DNA of 12,197 bases from Pseudomonadota bacterium (GTDB taxonomy: Bacteria > Pseudomonadota > Gammaproteobacteria > Steroidobacterales > Steroidobacteraceae), in assembly GCA_947454665.1 (NCBI GenBank), contig CANGMU010000050.1:1-12197 (forward strand), read 5' to 3'. Both the position numbers and the translations under genes were made by a program. Shown piece after piece: positions 1-6,910 of this stretch (position 1 is its first letter; every line of letters begins with the position of its first letter). The notes beneath the pieces are model-generated. The model ran no database searches, was not told the DNA's origin, and saw only the letters and a list, made by a program, of their open reading frames with translations.

Positions 1-923
1 ATGATCACGATGCGCGTCGGGTTCTCGTGGTCCGACTCGTCGCGGATGTCGTCGACCATCGGCAGCTTCTTTTCACGGCACTGCTGCGCGATCTGTTCCT
101 GCACCTTCGAACCGGAGACCTGGTGCGGCAGCGTCGTGATGACGATGTTGCCGGTGTCCTCATCGATCTTCCAGGTGGCGCGTGCGCGGTAGCTGCCCGT
201 GCCGTTCTCGTAAAGAGCGGCGAGTTCATGGCGCGGGGACACGATCTCCGCGCCGGTCGGCAGGTCGGGCCCCTTCACGTACTTCATCAACTGCTTCGTC
301 GTCGCCTCGGGCTCGTCGAGCAGGTGGATGCAGGCGTTGGCGACCTCGCGCAGATTGTGCGGCGGGACGTCGGTCGCCATGCCTACGGCGATGCCCGAGG
401 TGCCATTGAGCAACAGGTTCGGCAGGCGGGCCGGCAGGATCAGCGGCTCTTCCAGCGTACCGTCGAAATTCGGGCCGAAATCCACCGTGCCCTTCTCGAT
501 CTCGCCCAGCAGCAGTTCGGCATAGCGCGTCAGTCGCGCTTCGGTGTAACGCATGGCGGCGAAGGACTTCGGGTCGTCCGTCGAACCCCAGTTGCCCTGC
601 CCATCCACGATCGGATAGCGATAGGTGAAGGGCTGCGCCATGTGGACCATGGCTTCGTAGCAGGCCGAATCGCCATGCGGGTGGAACTTGCCGATCACGT
701 CGCCGACGGTGCGGGCCGACTTCTTGTGCTTGTTCTGCGATGACAGCGACAGCTCGCTCATCGCATAGATGATGCGACGCTGCACGGGCTTGAGGCCATC
801 GCCCAACGCCGGCAGGGCGCGGTCGAGGATGACGTACATCGAATAGTCGAGGTAGGCCTTCTCGGTGAAGCTGCGGAGCGTCTGGCGCTCGACGCCTTCG
901 AAGTTCAATTCCAGATCTTGCAC
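1..923 (-). CDS. parC: DNA topoisomerase IV subunit A (3' end beyond window)
   Basis: ParC is the DNA-breaking and rejoining subunit of topoisomerase IV, which decatenates daughter chromosomes together with ParE. About 307 codons are visible, covering the N-terminal breakage-reunion domain; the C-terminal part lies off the left edge. The protein opens with a segment containing SFTEKAYLDYSMYVILDRAL, followed by GDGLKPVQRR (residues 41-50), HPHGDSACYE (81-90) and RYTEAR (125-130), whose Tyr126 is the catalytic tyrosine by family alignment. Residues Ser86 and Glu90 match E. coli S80 and E84, so the main quinolone-resistance positions are wild type. I chose the GTG at 921-923: it has an AGGAAA ribosome site 8 bases upstream that overlaps the parE stop, and no ATG lies upstream of the conserved block in this frame. 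The order parE-parC with a 13-base gap implies co-transcription and probably translational coupling. GyrA is the main alternative, but the HPHGDSACYEAMV block and adjacency to parE favour ParC. Confidence 0.95.
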   Translation of the reverse strand, partial: MQDLELNFEGVERQTLRSFTEKAYLDYSMYVILDRALPALGDGLKPVQRRIIYAMSELSLSSQNKHKKSARTVGDVIGKFHPHGDSACYEAMVHMAQPFTYRYPIVDGQGNWGSTDDPKSFAAMRYTEARLTRYAELLLGEIEKGTVDFGPNFDGTLEEPLILPARLPNLLLNGTSGIAVGMATDVPPHNLREVANACIHLLDEPEATTKQLMKYVKGPDLPTGAEIVSPRHELAALYENGTGSYRARATWKIDEDTGNIVITTLPHQVSGSKVQEQIAQQCREKKLPMVDDIRDESDHENPTRIVI

Positions 924-931
924 GGTTCGCG

Positions 932-937
932 TTTCCT
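932..937 (-). promoter_or_regulatory. parC ribosome binding site overlapping parE stop
   Basis: AGGAAA lies 8 bases before the GTG start of parC, and its first A is the last base of the parE TGA stop. This supports the GTG start and suggests that ribosomes ending parE can restart on parC, helping equal subunit supply. The motif and spacing are seen; coupling is inferred. Confidence 0.6.
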
Positions 938-2829
938 CAGACCTGCACGTCGGCCAAGTTGCCCTTCAGTTCGAGCCACTCGCGACGATCCGCCGCGCGC
1001 TTTTTCGCGAGCAGCATGTCCATCAGCTGGTCGGTGTCATCGGCCGCATCCACCGTCAGCTGCACGAGCCGTCGCGTGGCCGGATCCATCGTCGTCTCGC
1101 GCAACTGCAAGGGGGACATCTCGCCCAGGCCCTTGAAGCGCGTGACGACGGGCTTCGCGCGGTTCTTGCTCTCGGCCAGCTGATGCAGGAAGGCATCGCG
1201 CTCGGCATCGTCCAGTGCGTAATGCACCTGCTTGCCCGCATCGATGCGGAACAGCGGCGGCATGGCGACGAACACGTGGCCGCCGAGCACCAGCGGCCGG
1301 AAATGACGCAGGAACAGCGCACAGAGCAGCGTCGCGATGTGCTGGCCATCGGAGTCCGCGTCCGCGAGGATGCAGATCTTCTGGTAGCGCAGTTCCGAGA
1401 TGTCGGCCGAGCCCGGATCCACGCCGATCGCGATGCTGATGTTGTGCACTTCCTCGGACGAGGCGACCTGGCCGTGCTCCAGCTCCCAGGTGTTGAGGAT
1501 CTTGCCGCGCAGGGGCATGACCGCCTGGATGTTGCGGTCACGGGCCTGGCGGGCGGATCCACCGGCCGAATCACCCTCGACCAGGAACAGCTCCGAACGC
1601 TTCGGGTCCTGGCTGGTGCAATCGGCCAGCTTGCCGGGCAAGGCCGGACCGGAGACGGCCTTCTTGCGCGTGACGCGTTGCGCGGCCTTCAGCCTTTCCT
1701 GCGCGTTCGCGATGGCGAACTGCGCGATGCCCTCGCCCGCATCCGGATGCTGGTTCAGCCACAGCGCGGTGGCATCGCGGGCATAGCCCTCCACCAGCGC
1801 AGCGGCCTCGCGCGAGCCAAGACGCTCTTTCGTCTGGCCGGCGAACTGCGGCTCGCGCATCTTCATCGACAGCACGAAGGAGACGCCGCTCCAGATGTCT
1901 TCGGGCGAGAGCTTCACGCCACGCGGCAGCAGGTTGCGGAACTCGGCGAACTCGCGGATGGCCGCGCAGACACCGCCCCGCAGGCCGTTGACGTGCGTGC
2001 CACCACCCGAGGTCGGGATCAGATTCACGTAGCTTTCGGACACCGACTGCGGCAGGTCCGGCGCCCAGGCCATGGCCCATTCGACCGAATCCTGCGCGGA
2101 ACCCATCTTGCCGGTCAGCGGTTCCTTGGGCATGCGTTCGACGTTGCCCATCGCCTCGAGCAGGTACTCCGACAGCGCGCCGGTGTAGAACCATTCTTCC
2201 TTGTCGCCGGTGTGCTCGTTCTCGAAGCGCACGCGCAGTCCCGGGCACAGCACGGCCTTGGCCTTGAGCGTGTGGCGCAGGTCGGAGACGAGGAATTTGT
2301 CTGTATCGAAAAACTTGCCGTCCGGCAGGAAGCGCACCGTCGTGCCGGTATTCGCCTTGCCGACCGTGCCGACTTCCTTGAGGGGCGAGGCAAGGTTGCC
2401 GTCGCGGAACCCGATGTGGAATTCCTTGCCACCACGCCGCACGGTGCAGTCCAGCTGCGAGGACAACGCGTTCACCACCGACACACCCACGCCATGCAGC
2501 CCACCTGAGAAGGTGTAGGCCGTGTCGGAGAACTTTCCACCGGCATGCAGCCGAGTGAGGATCAGTTCGACGCCGCTGACCTTCTCCACCGGGTGGATGT
2601 CCACGGGCATGCCACGGCCGTTGTCCGCGACGGACAAGGCGCCGTCCTTGTGGAGGACGACCGAGATCTCGGTGCAGTGGCCACCCAATGCTTCGTCGAC
2701 GCTGTTGTCGATGACTTCATGGGCGAGGTGATTGGGGCGCGTCGTCTCGGTGTACATACCTGGACGGCGGCGGACCGGATCGAGTCCGGAGAGGACCTCG
2801 ATATCGGAAGCGCTGTAGCTCGGGGTCAT
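937..2829 (-). CDS. parE: DNA topoisomerase IV subunit B
   Basis: ParE is the ATPase subunit of topoisomerase IV; it drives strand passage in the A2B2 enzyme in the cytoplasm. The 630 residues equal the length of E. coli ParE. The GHKL ATPase domain shows EVIDNSVDEA (38-47), DNGRGMP (69-75) and the ATP-lid motif GGLHGVGVSVVNALS (109-123). The transducer domain follows. The TOPRIM domain has LVEGDSAGGSA (416-426, metal-binding Glu418), PLRGKILNTWE (439-449) and DADSDGQHI (490-498), followed by RFKGLGEM (564-571). The absence of the long TOPRIM insertion of proteobacterial GyrB, plus parC immediately downstream, makes this ParE rather than GyrB. The start is the first ATG before the conserved block MTPSYSASDIEVLSGL. 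It lies about 35 bases after a plausible transcription start, and no strong ribosome site is visible. It is divergent from xseB. Confidence 0.97.
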   Translation of the reverse strand: MTPSYSASDIEVLSGLDPVRRRPGMYTETTRPNHLAHEVIDNSVDEALGGHCTEISVVLHKDGALSVADNGRGMPVDIHPVEKVSGVELILTRLHAGGKFSDTAYTFSGGLHGVGVSVVNALSSQLDCTVRRGGKEFHIGFRDGNLASPLKEVGTVGKANTGTTVRFLPDGKFFDTDKFLVSDLRHTLKAKAVLCPGLRVRFENEHTGDKEEWFYTGALSEYLLEAMGNVERMPKEPLTGKMGSAQDSVEWAMAWAPDLPQSVSESYVNLIPTSGGGTHVNGLRGGVCAAIREFAEFRNLLPRGVKLSPEDIWSGVSFVLSMKMREPQFAGQTKERLGSREAAALVEGYARDATALWLNQHPDAGEGIAQFAIANAQERLKAAQRVTRKKAVSGPALPGKLADCTSQDPKRSELFLVEGDSAGGSARQARDRNIQAVMPLRGKILNTWELEHGQVASSEEVHNISIAIGVDPGSADISELRYQKICILADADSDGQHIATLLCALFLRHFRPLVLGGHVFVAMPPLFRIDAGKQVHYALDDAERDAFLHQLAESKNRAKPVVTRFKGLGEMSPLQLRETTMDPATRRLVQLTVDAADDTDQLMDMLLAKKRAADRREWLELKGNLADVQV

Positions 2830-2870
2830 TCAGGCTCGGCAGGGAACGCCGCGGACGCGCGGCGGCGGAA

Positions 2871-2899
2871 ACTCTAGACGTGCCCCCGGGGAGGGTCAA
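2871..2899 (-). promoter_or_regulatory. candidate sigma70 promoter for parE-parC
   Basis: On the minus strand TTGACC (2894-2899) and TAGAGT (2871-2876) are separated by 17 bases, the ideal spacing for a sigma70 promoter. Transcription would begin near 2864, giving a leader of about 35 bases before the parE ATG. The hexamers are seen; the function is inferred. Confidence 0.5.
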
Positions 2900-2906
2900 A
2901 TCAGCA

Positions 2907-2934
2907 TTGAAATCGGGCCGCCGGACTGTATAAC
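2907..2934 (+). promoter_or_regulatory. candidate sigma70 promoter for xseB operon
   Basis: TTGAAA (2907-2912) and TATAAC (2929-2934) are spaced by 16 bases, five of six matches to consensus in each box. This is the best promoter match I found in the window. Transcription would start near 2941, 44 bases before the xseB ATG. Its -35 box lies only 7 bases from the opposing parE -35 box. Confidence 0.6.
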
Positions 2935-2940
2935 GTCGCG

Positions 2941-2954
2941 GGTTTACGCAAACC
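2941..2954 (+). other. small hairpin at start of xseB leader
   Basis: GGTTT and AAACC form a perfect 5-bp stem with an ACGC tetraloop, right where the xseB transcript should begin. A 5'-end hairpin could protect the message from decay. The pyrimidine run CCCTCCTTCCTCCC (2959-2972) follows, then a GGAA ribosome site at 2973-2976, 8 bases before the ATG. The inverted repeat is directly seen; any role is speculative. Confidence 0.3.
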
Positions 2955-2984
2955 GACGCCCTCCTTCCTCCCGGAACCCCCTCC

Positions 2985-3254
2985 ATGGCGCGCAAACCGC
3001 AGTCTGATCCGCCGTCCACGCCCGATTTCGAAGCCTCACTGGGAGAGCTCGAAGCGCTCGTGGAGCGTCTGGAACGCGGCGACCTGCCCCTTGAGGAGGC
3101 CCTGAAGGACTTCGAGCGCGGCGTGCAGCTGACGCGGCAGTGCCAGGGATCCCTGAGCGACGCGCAGCAGAAGGTCGAAATCCTGCTGAAGGACGGTGGC
3201 GGATCCCGCCCGCAGCCCTTTGCCGAGGGTGTGGCGGACGACGGCGATGACTGA
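2985..3254 (+). CDS. xseB: exodeoxyribonuclease VII small subunit
   Basis: XseB is the small helical subunit of exonuclease VII, which joins XseA to degrade single-stranded DNA from both ends during repair. At 89 residues it has the usual family size. The core helical hairpin is clear at residues 15-50: FEASLGELEALVERLERG, then DLPLEEALKDFERGV, the signature of the family. A Gly-rich and acidic tail follows (71-89). The ATG at 2985 has GGAA 8 bases upstream. The large subunit gene xseA is not in this window. Its stop overlaps the ispA start by 8 bases, the same xseB-ispA-dxs order as in E. coli, so it is probably the first gene of the operon. Confidence 0.95.
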   Translation: MARKPQSDPPSTPDFEASLGELEALVERLERGDLPLEEALKDFERGVQLTRQCQGSLSDAQQKVEILLKDGGGSRPQPFAEGVADDGDD

Positions 3255-4158
3255 ACCGACTGCCGGTACGGGTATCGCGGAGGACATCCTTCGGTACCAG
3301 TCGCGCATCGAACAGGTGCTCGACCGCTACCTGCAATTACCGGAACCCGGCACCCCGCGGCTGCTCGAAGCCATGCGCTACAGCGTGCTGGGCGGCGGCA
3401 AACGCCTGCGGCCCGTACTGGTCTACTGCACCGGGGAGGCACTCGGCGCCCCCCTTGAATCACTGGATGCAGCAGCTGCAGCGGTGGAACTCATCCACGC
3501 CTACAGCCTGATCCACGACGACCTGCCGGCGATGGACGACGACGACCTGCGTCGCGGCCAGCCCACCTGCCACAAGGCGTTCGACGAAGGCACGGCGATC
3601 CTGGCCGGCGATGCCCTGCAGTGCCTGGCTTTCGAGGTACTGGCTGCAAACCGGGCGGGCAGCATGCCGCCTGCGGCGCAGCTGCAGGCCCTGCGGGTCC
3701 TCGCCCAGGGCATCGGCACCGCCGGCATGGCCGGCGGACAAGCCATCGACCTGGAAGCCGTCGGCCATCGCCTGGACCTCACGCAACTGCAGGATATGCA
3801 CCGACGCAAGACCGGTGCCCTGCTGAAGGCCAGCGTGCTGCTCGGCGCGATCTGCGCCGGCGTCACCGATGGGCCGGAATACGCGGCGCTGGACCACTTC
3901 GGCGCCGAACTGGGGCTCGCCTTCCAGATCCAGGACGACATCCTGGACGTCGAGGGCGATGTCACGACCCTCGGCAAGGCCGTCGGCGCCGATGCCGCAC
4001 TGGACAAGCCAACCTACCCGAGCCTGCTGGGCCTGGCGCGCGCGCGCGCGCTGGCGCAGGAAGCGCGCGACACCGCACTGACCAGCCTCGTCCTCTTCGG
4101 CGAGCGAGGTGCCGCGCTGGCACGTCTGGCCCACTTCGTGGTCGACCGCCGCCACTGA
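3247..4158 (+). CDS. ispA: (2E,6E)-farnesyl diphosphate synthase
   Basis: IspA joins dimethylallyl diphosphate with two isopentenyl diphosphates to give farnesyl diphosphate, the precursor of undecaprenyl carrier lipid and quinone side chains. The 303 residues match the usual size of about 300. Signatures in order: GGGKRLRP (49-56); the first Asp-rich motif with the bacterial two-residue insertion, DDLPAMD (91-97) followed by DDDLRRG; GMAGGQAIDLE (160-170); and the second Asp-rich motif FQIQDDILD (226-234). All magnesium-binding aspartates are present. The frame stays open back to 3196, but the ATG at 3247 is preferred because it gives the normal N-terminus and an 8-base ATGACTGA overlap with xseB typical of coupled genes. 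A related geranylgeranyl synthase is possible, but context and the insertion in the first motif favour IspA. Confidence 0.94.
   Translation: MTEPTAGTGIAEDILRYQSRIEQVLDRYLQLPEPGTPRLLEAMRYSVLGGGKRLRPVLVYCTGEALGAPLESLDAAAAAVELIHAYSLIHDDLPAMDDDDLRRGQPTCHKAFDEGTAILAGDALQCLAFEVLAANRAGSMPPAAQLQALRVLAQGIGTAGMAGGQAIDLEAVGHRLDLTQLQDMHRRKTGALLKASVLLGAICAGVTDGPEYAALDHFGAELGLAFQIQDDILDVEGDVTTLGKAVGADAALDKPTYPSLLGLARARALAQEARDTALTSLVLFGERGAALARLAHFVVDRRH
4036..4051 (+). repeat. (GC)8 dinucleotide run inside ispA
   Basis: Sixteen bases of uninterrupted alternating GC lie in the 3' part of ispA, encoding part of a Leu-Ala-Arg-Ala-Arg-Ala helix. Such tracts can slip during replication and favour Z-DNA. Here it may simply reflect GC-rich codon use for Ala and Arg. 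Confidence 0.85.
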
Positions 4159-4187
4159 GGCGGGGGTCCAGCGTGTAAACTGCCACG

Positions 4188-6098
4188 ATGGCCGCCCCGG
4201 TTTCCCATTCCCTGCTTGACGGCCTGCGCTCGCCAGCCGATTTGCGACATCTGGATATCGCCGGCCTCGAAGCCCTTGCCGTCGAACTGCGCGATTTCCT
4301 CATCCAGTCGGTCAGCACGCGCGGCGGTCATTTCGCCGCTGGCCTCGGCACGGTCGAACTGACCATCGCCCTGCACCATGTCTTCAACACGCCTCATGAC
4401 CGTCTGGTCTGGGACGTCGGTCACCAGGCCTATCCGCACAAGGTGCTGACGGGTCGCAAGGACCAGCTCGGCAGCATCAAGCAGAAGGACGGCCTGGCCC
4501 CATTCCCGAACCGGGCCGAGAGCGAGTACGACACCTTCGGCACGGGCCATTCCTCGACATCCATCAGCGCCGCGCTCGGCATGGCCATCGGTGCCGCCGC
4601 GCGGGGCGAGTCACGCCGCGTGGTCGCCGTGATCGGCGACGGCGCGATGAGTGGCGGCATGGCCTTCGAAGCCCTGAACCACGCGGGCACGCTGCCGGCG
4701 AACCTGCTCGTCGTGCTGAACGACAACGAGATGTCGATTTCCGAGGGCGTCGGGGCCTTGTCCCAGTACTTCGCGCGCCTGATCGCGGGTCGGGCCTATT
4801 CCACGCTGCGCGAAGGCGGCAAGCGCGTGCTCTCCCACATGCCGATGCTGAGCCGCCTCGCGCGACGCTCGGAAGAGCACTTCAAGGGCATGGTCCTGCC
4901 GGGCACGCTCTTCGAGGAAATGGGCTTCAACTACATCGGGCCGATCGATGGCCACGACGTGGGCACGCTCGTCTCGGTACTGAAGAACATCAGCACGCTG
5001 GATGGCCCGCAGTTCCTGCACGTCATCACGAAGAAGGGCAAGGGTTACGCGCCCGCCGAAGCCGACCCCATCAAGTGGCACGGCCCGGGTCCCTTCGACC
5101 CCACGAGCGGCACGATCTTCAAGGAAAAGGCCAGCGGGCCCACCTATTCGCAGGTCTTCGGTGACTGGCTCTGCGACGTCGCCGCGCAGGACGAACGCAT
5201 CGTCGGCATCACGCCGGCCATGCGCGAAGGCTCGGGCCTCGTCGAATTCTCCCGGCGCTTCCCGGACCGTTACTTCGATGTGGCGATCGCCGAACAGCAC
5301 GCGGTCACCTTCGCCGCGGGCCTGGCCTGCGAAGGCATCAAGCCGGTCGTTGCGATCTATTCGACCTTCCTGCAGCGCGGCTATGACCAGCTGGTGCACG
5401 ACGTGGCGCTGCAGAACCTGCCGGTGGTCTTCGCGATCGACCGCGCCGGCCTCGTCGGCAGCGACGGCGCCACGCACCAGGGCAGCTACGACATCTCGTT
5501 CCTGCGCTGCATCCCGAACATGGTGATCATGACGCCGTCGGACGAGAACGAATGCCGACAGCTGCTCTACACCGCGACGACGCTCTCGCAGCCCTCCGCC
5601 GTGCGCTATCCGCGCGGCACGGGGCCGGGCACGACCGTTGCGCGCGCCATGACCGCGCTGCCCGTGGGTCGTGGCATCGTGCGCCGCGAAGGCCAAAGCG
5701 GCCTTTCGATCTTCGCCTTCGGCACGCTGCTCGCCGCAGCCCTTGAAGCCGGCGAACACCTGGATGCCACCGTGGTCGACATGCGCTTCGTGAAGCCGAT
5801 GGACCAGGCACTGGTGTTGCAACTGGCAGCCCGCAGCGAGGCCATCGTCACGATCGAGGAGAACGCCGTGGCCGGCGGCGCGGGCAGTGCCGTCTGCGAA
5901 GTGCTGGATGGCGCGCAGATCCTCGTGCCCCGCCTGTGCATCGGCATCCCGGACCGTTTCATCGAACACGGATCGCGCGAGGAATGTCTCGTCGCGGCAG
6001 GCCTGGACACGCAGACCGTGCTGGCCCGCATCAGCCGTTGGTGGGAACCGATGCGTGCAGGGTTGAACCGCCGCACCCCCGCCCTTACATTGCCTTGA
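4188..6098 (+). CDS. dxs: 1-deoxy-D-xylulose-5-phosphate synthase
   Basis: Dxs condenses pyruvate and glyceraldehyde 3-phosphate, with thiamine diphosphate, to DXP. This is the first and flux-controlling step of the MEP isoprenoid route and also feeds thiamine and often pyridoxal synthesis. The 636 residues are close to the E. coli 620. Visible features: GGHFAAGLGTVELT (46-59, with the active-site His48); DVGHQAYPHK (76-85); TGHSSTSISAALG (119-131); the thiamine diphosphate motif GDGAMSGG (150-157) running to LND (177-179); AIAEQHAVTFAAGLA with catalytic Glu369; and DRAGLVGSDGATHQG (418-432). The C-terminal transketolase-like domain is complete. The ATG at 4188 follows ispA after 29 bases. 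Its ribosome site is poor, with only a distant G-rich stretch near 4162-4166, so the start is less certain than the identity. It sits between ispA and folE2 in the operon. Confidence 0.97.
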   Translation: MAAPVSHSLLDGLRSPADLRHLDIAGLEALAVELRDFLIQSVSTRGGHFAAGLGTVELTIALHHVFNTPHDRLVWDVGHQAYPHKVLTGRKDQLGSIKQKDGLAPFPNRAESEYDTFGTGHSSTSISAALGMAIGAAARGESRRVVAVIGDGAMSGGMAFEALNHAGTLPANLLVVLNDNEMSISEGVGALSQYFARLIAGRAYSTLREGGKRVLSHMPMLSRLARRSEEHFKGMVLPGTLFEEMGFNYIGPIDGHDVGTLVSVLKNISTLDGPQFLHVITKKGKGYAPAEADPIKWHGPGPFDPTSGTIFKEKASGPTYSQVFGDWLCDVAAQDERIVGITPAMREGSGLVEFSRRFPDRYFDVAIAEQHAVTFAAGLACEGIKPVVAIYSTFLQRGYDQLVHDVALQNLPVVFAIDRAGLVGSDGATHQGSYDISFLRCIPNMVIMTPSDENECRQLLYTATTLSQPSAVRYPRGTGPGTTVARAMTALPVGRGIVRREGQSGLSIFAFGTLLAAALEAGEHLDATVVDMRFVKPMDQALVLQLAARSEAIVTIEENAVAGGAGSAVCEVLDGAQILVPRLCIGIPDRFIEHGSREECLVAAGLDTQTVLARISRWWEPMRAGLNRRTPALTLP

Positions 6099-6910
6099 TG
6101 ACCACTTCTCCCCCGATCGAGGACGTGCAGAGCCGTCCCGACGCACGCCAGCTCCCCATCAACCGCGTCGGCATCAAGGACATCCGCCATCCGGTCCGCG
6201 TGCGCGACCGTTCCTCGGCCGAGCAGCACACCGTCGCGACCTTCGCGATGTACGTTCAGCTGCCGCACAACTTCAAGGGCACGCACATGTCTCGCTTCGT
6301 GGAGATCCTCCACCGCGAGCGCGAAGTGTCGGTCGAGTCCTTCCCGAAGCTGCTGGCCGAGATGACGCGCCGGCTCGATGCCCAGTCCGGCCACATCGAG
6401 ATGGGTTTCTCGTTCTTCGTGATGAAGAAGGCGCCGGTCTCCGGCGTCGAAAGCCTGATGGATTACCAGGTCAGCCTCATCGGCGAAATCCACGGCGACT
6501 GTGTAGACACCTGGGTGCGCGTCGTCGTGCCGGTAACCAGCCTCTGCCCCTGCTCGAAGAAGATCTCCGATTACGGTGCGCACAACCAGCGCTCGCACAT
6601 CACGATCCGTGCGCGCCTGGCCGAAGGCACCCACCTGTGGATCGAGGAGCTCATCGACATCGCCGAGCAGGAAGCCTCCTGCGAGGTCTACGGCATCCTC
6701 AAGCGTCCGGACGAGAAATACGTGACGGAGAAGGCCTACGACAACCCGAAGTTCGTCGAGGACATCATCCGTGATGTCGCCGGGCGACTGAACCGCGAAG
6801 ACCGCATCGCCGAGTACGAACTGGAGACCGAGAACTTCGAGTCCATCCACAACCACTCGGCCTATGCGCAGATCACGAACGTGAAGGATGGCGCGACCCG
6901 TCGACGCTGA
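6098..6910 (+). CDS. folE2: GTP cyclohydrolase FolE2 (type IB)
   Basis: FolE2 converts GTP to 7,8-dihydroneopterin triphosphate, the entry to tetrahydrofolate and often queuosine synthesis. It belongs to the T-fold type IB family, which does not need zinc, unlike FolE. The 270 residues are typical. Recognisable blocks are LPINRVGIKDIRHPV (19-33), NFKGTHMSRFVEIL (58-71), TSLCPCSKKISDYGAHNQRS (147-166, with Cys150 and His162 by family alignment the metal-binding active-site residues), EQEASCEVYGILKRPDEKYVTE (190-211) and ESIHNHSAYA (248-257). The ATG at 6098 shares one base with the dxs stop (TGATG), a classic coupled junction. The frame continues upstream, but that part only shadows dxs. In some bacteria folE2 is induced by zinc starvation through Zur; here it seems locked to the dxs operon with no separate promoter visible. 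Confidence 0.95.
   Translation: MTTSPPIEDVQSRPDARQLPINRVGIKDIRHPVRVRDRSSAEQHTVATFAMYVQLPHNFKGTHMSRFVEILHREREVSVESFPKLLAEMTRRLDAQSGHIEMGFSFFVMKKAPVSGVESLMDYQVSLIGEIHGDCVDTWVRVVVPVTSLCPCSKKISDYGAHNQRSHITIRARLAEGTHLWIEELIDIAEQEASCEVYGILKRPDEKYVTEKAYDNPKFVEDIIRDVAGRLNREDRIAEYELETENFESIHNHSAYAQITNVKDGATRRR

Noticed and set aside
27..743. 238-codon plus-strand frame opposite parC
   Set aside because: ParC motifs are unmistakable on the minus strand; this frame is a shadow.
865..2508. 547-codon open frame on the plus strand antisense to parE
   Set aside because: ParE on the minus strand has complete family motifs. The antisense frame is Arg/Ala/His-rich with no recognisable domain, as expected opposite GC-rich codons.
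3196..3246. In-frame 17-codon upstream extension of ispA
   Set aside because: It overlaps xseB coding sequence, adds residues not typical of IspA, and ATG 3247 forms a standard short overlap with the xseB stop.
4611..6146. 511-codon open frame on the minus strand antisense to dxs
   Set aside because: It mirrors the dxs reading frame, lacks any motif, and dxs is certain.
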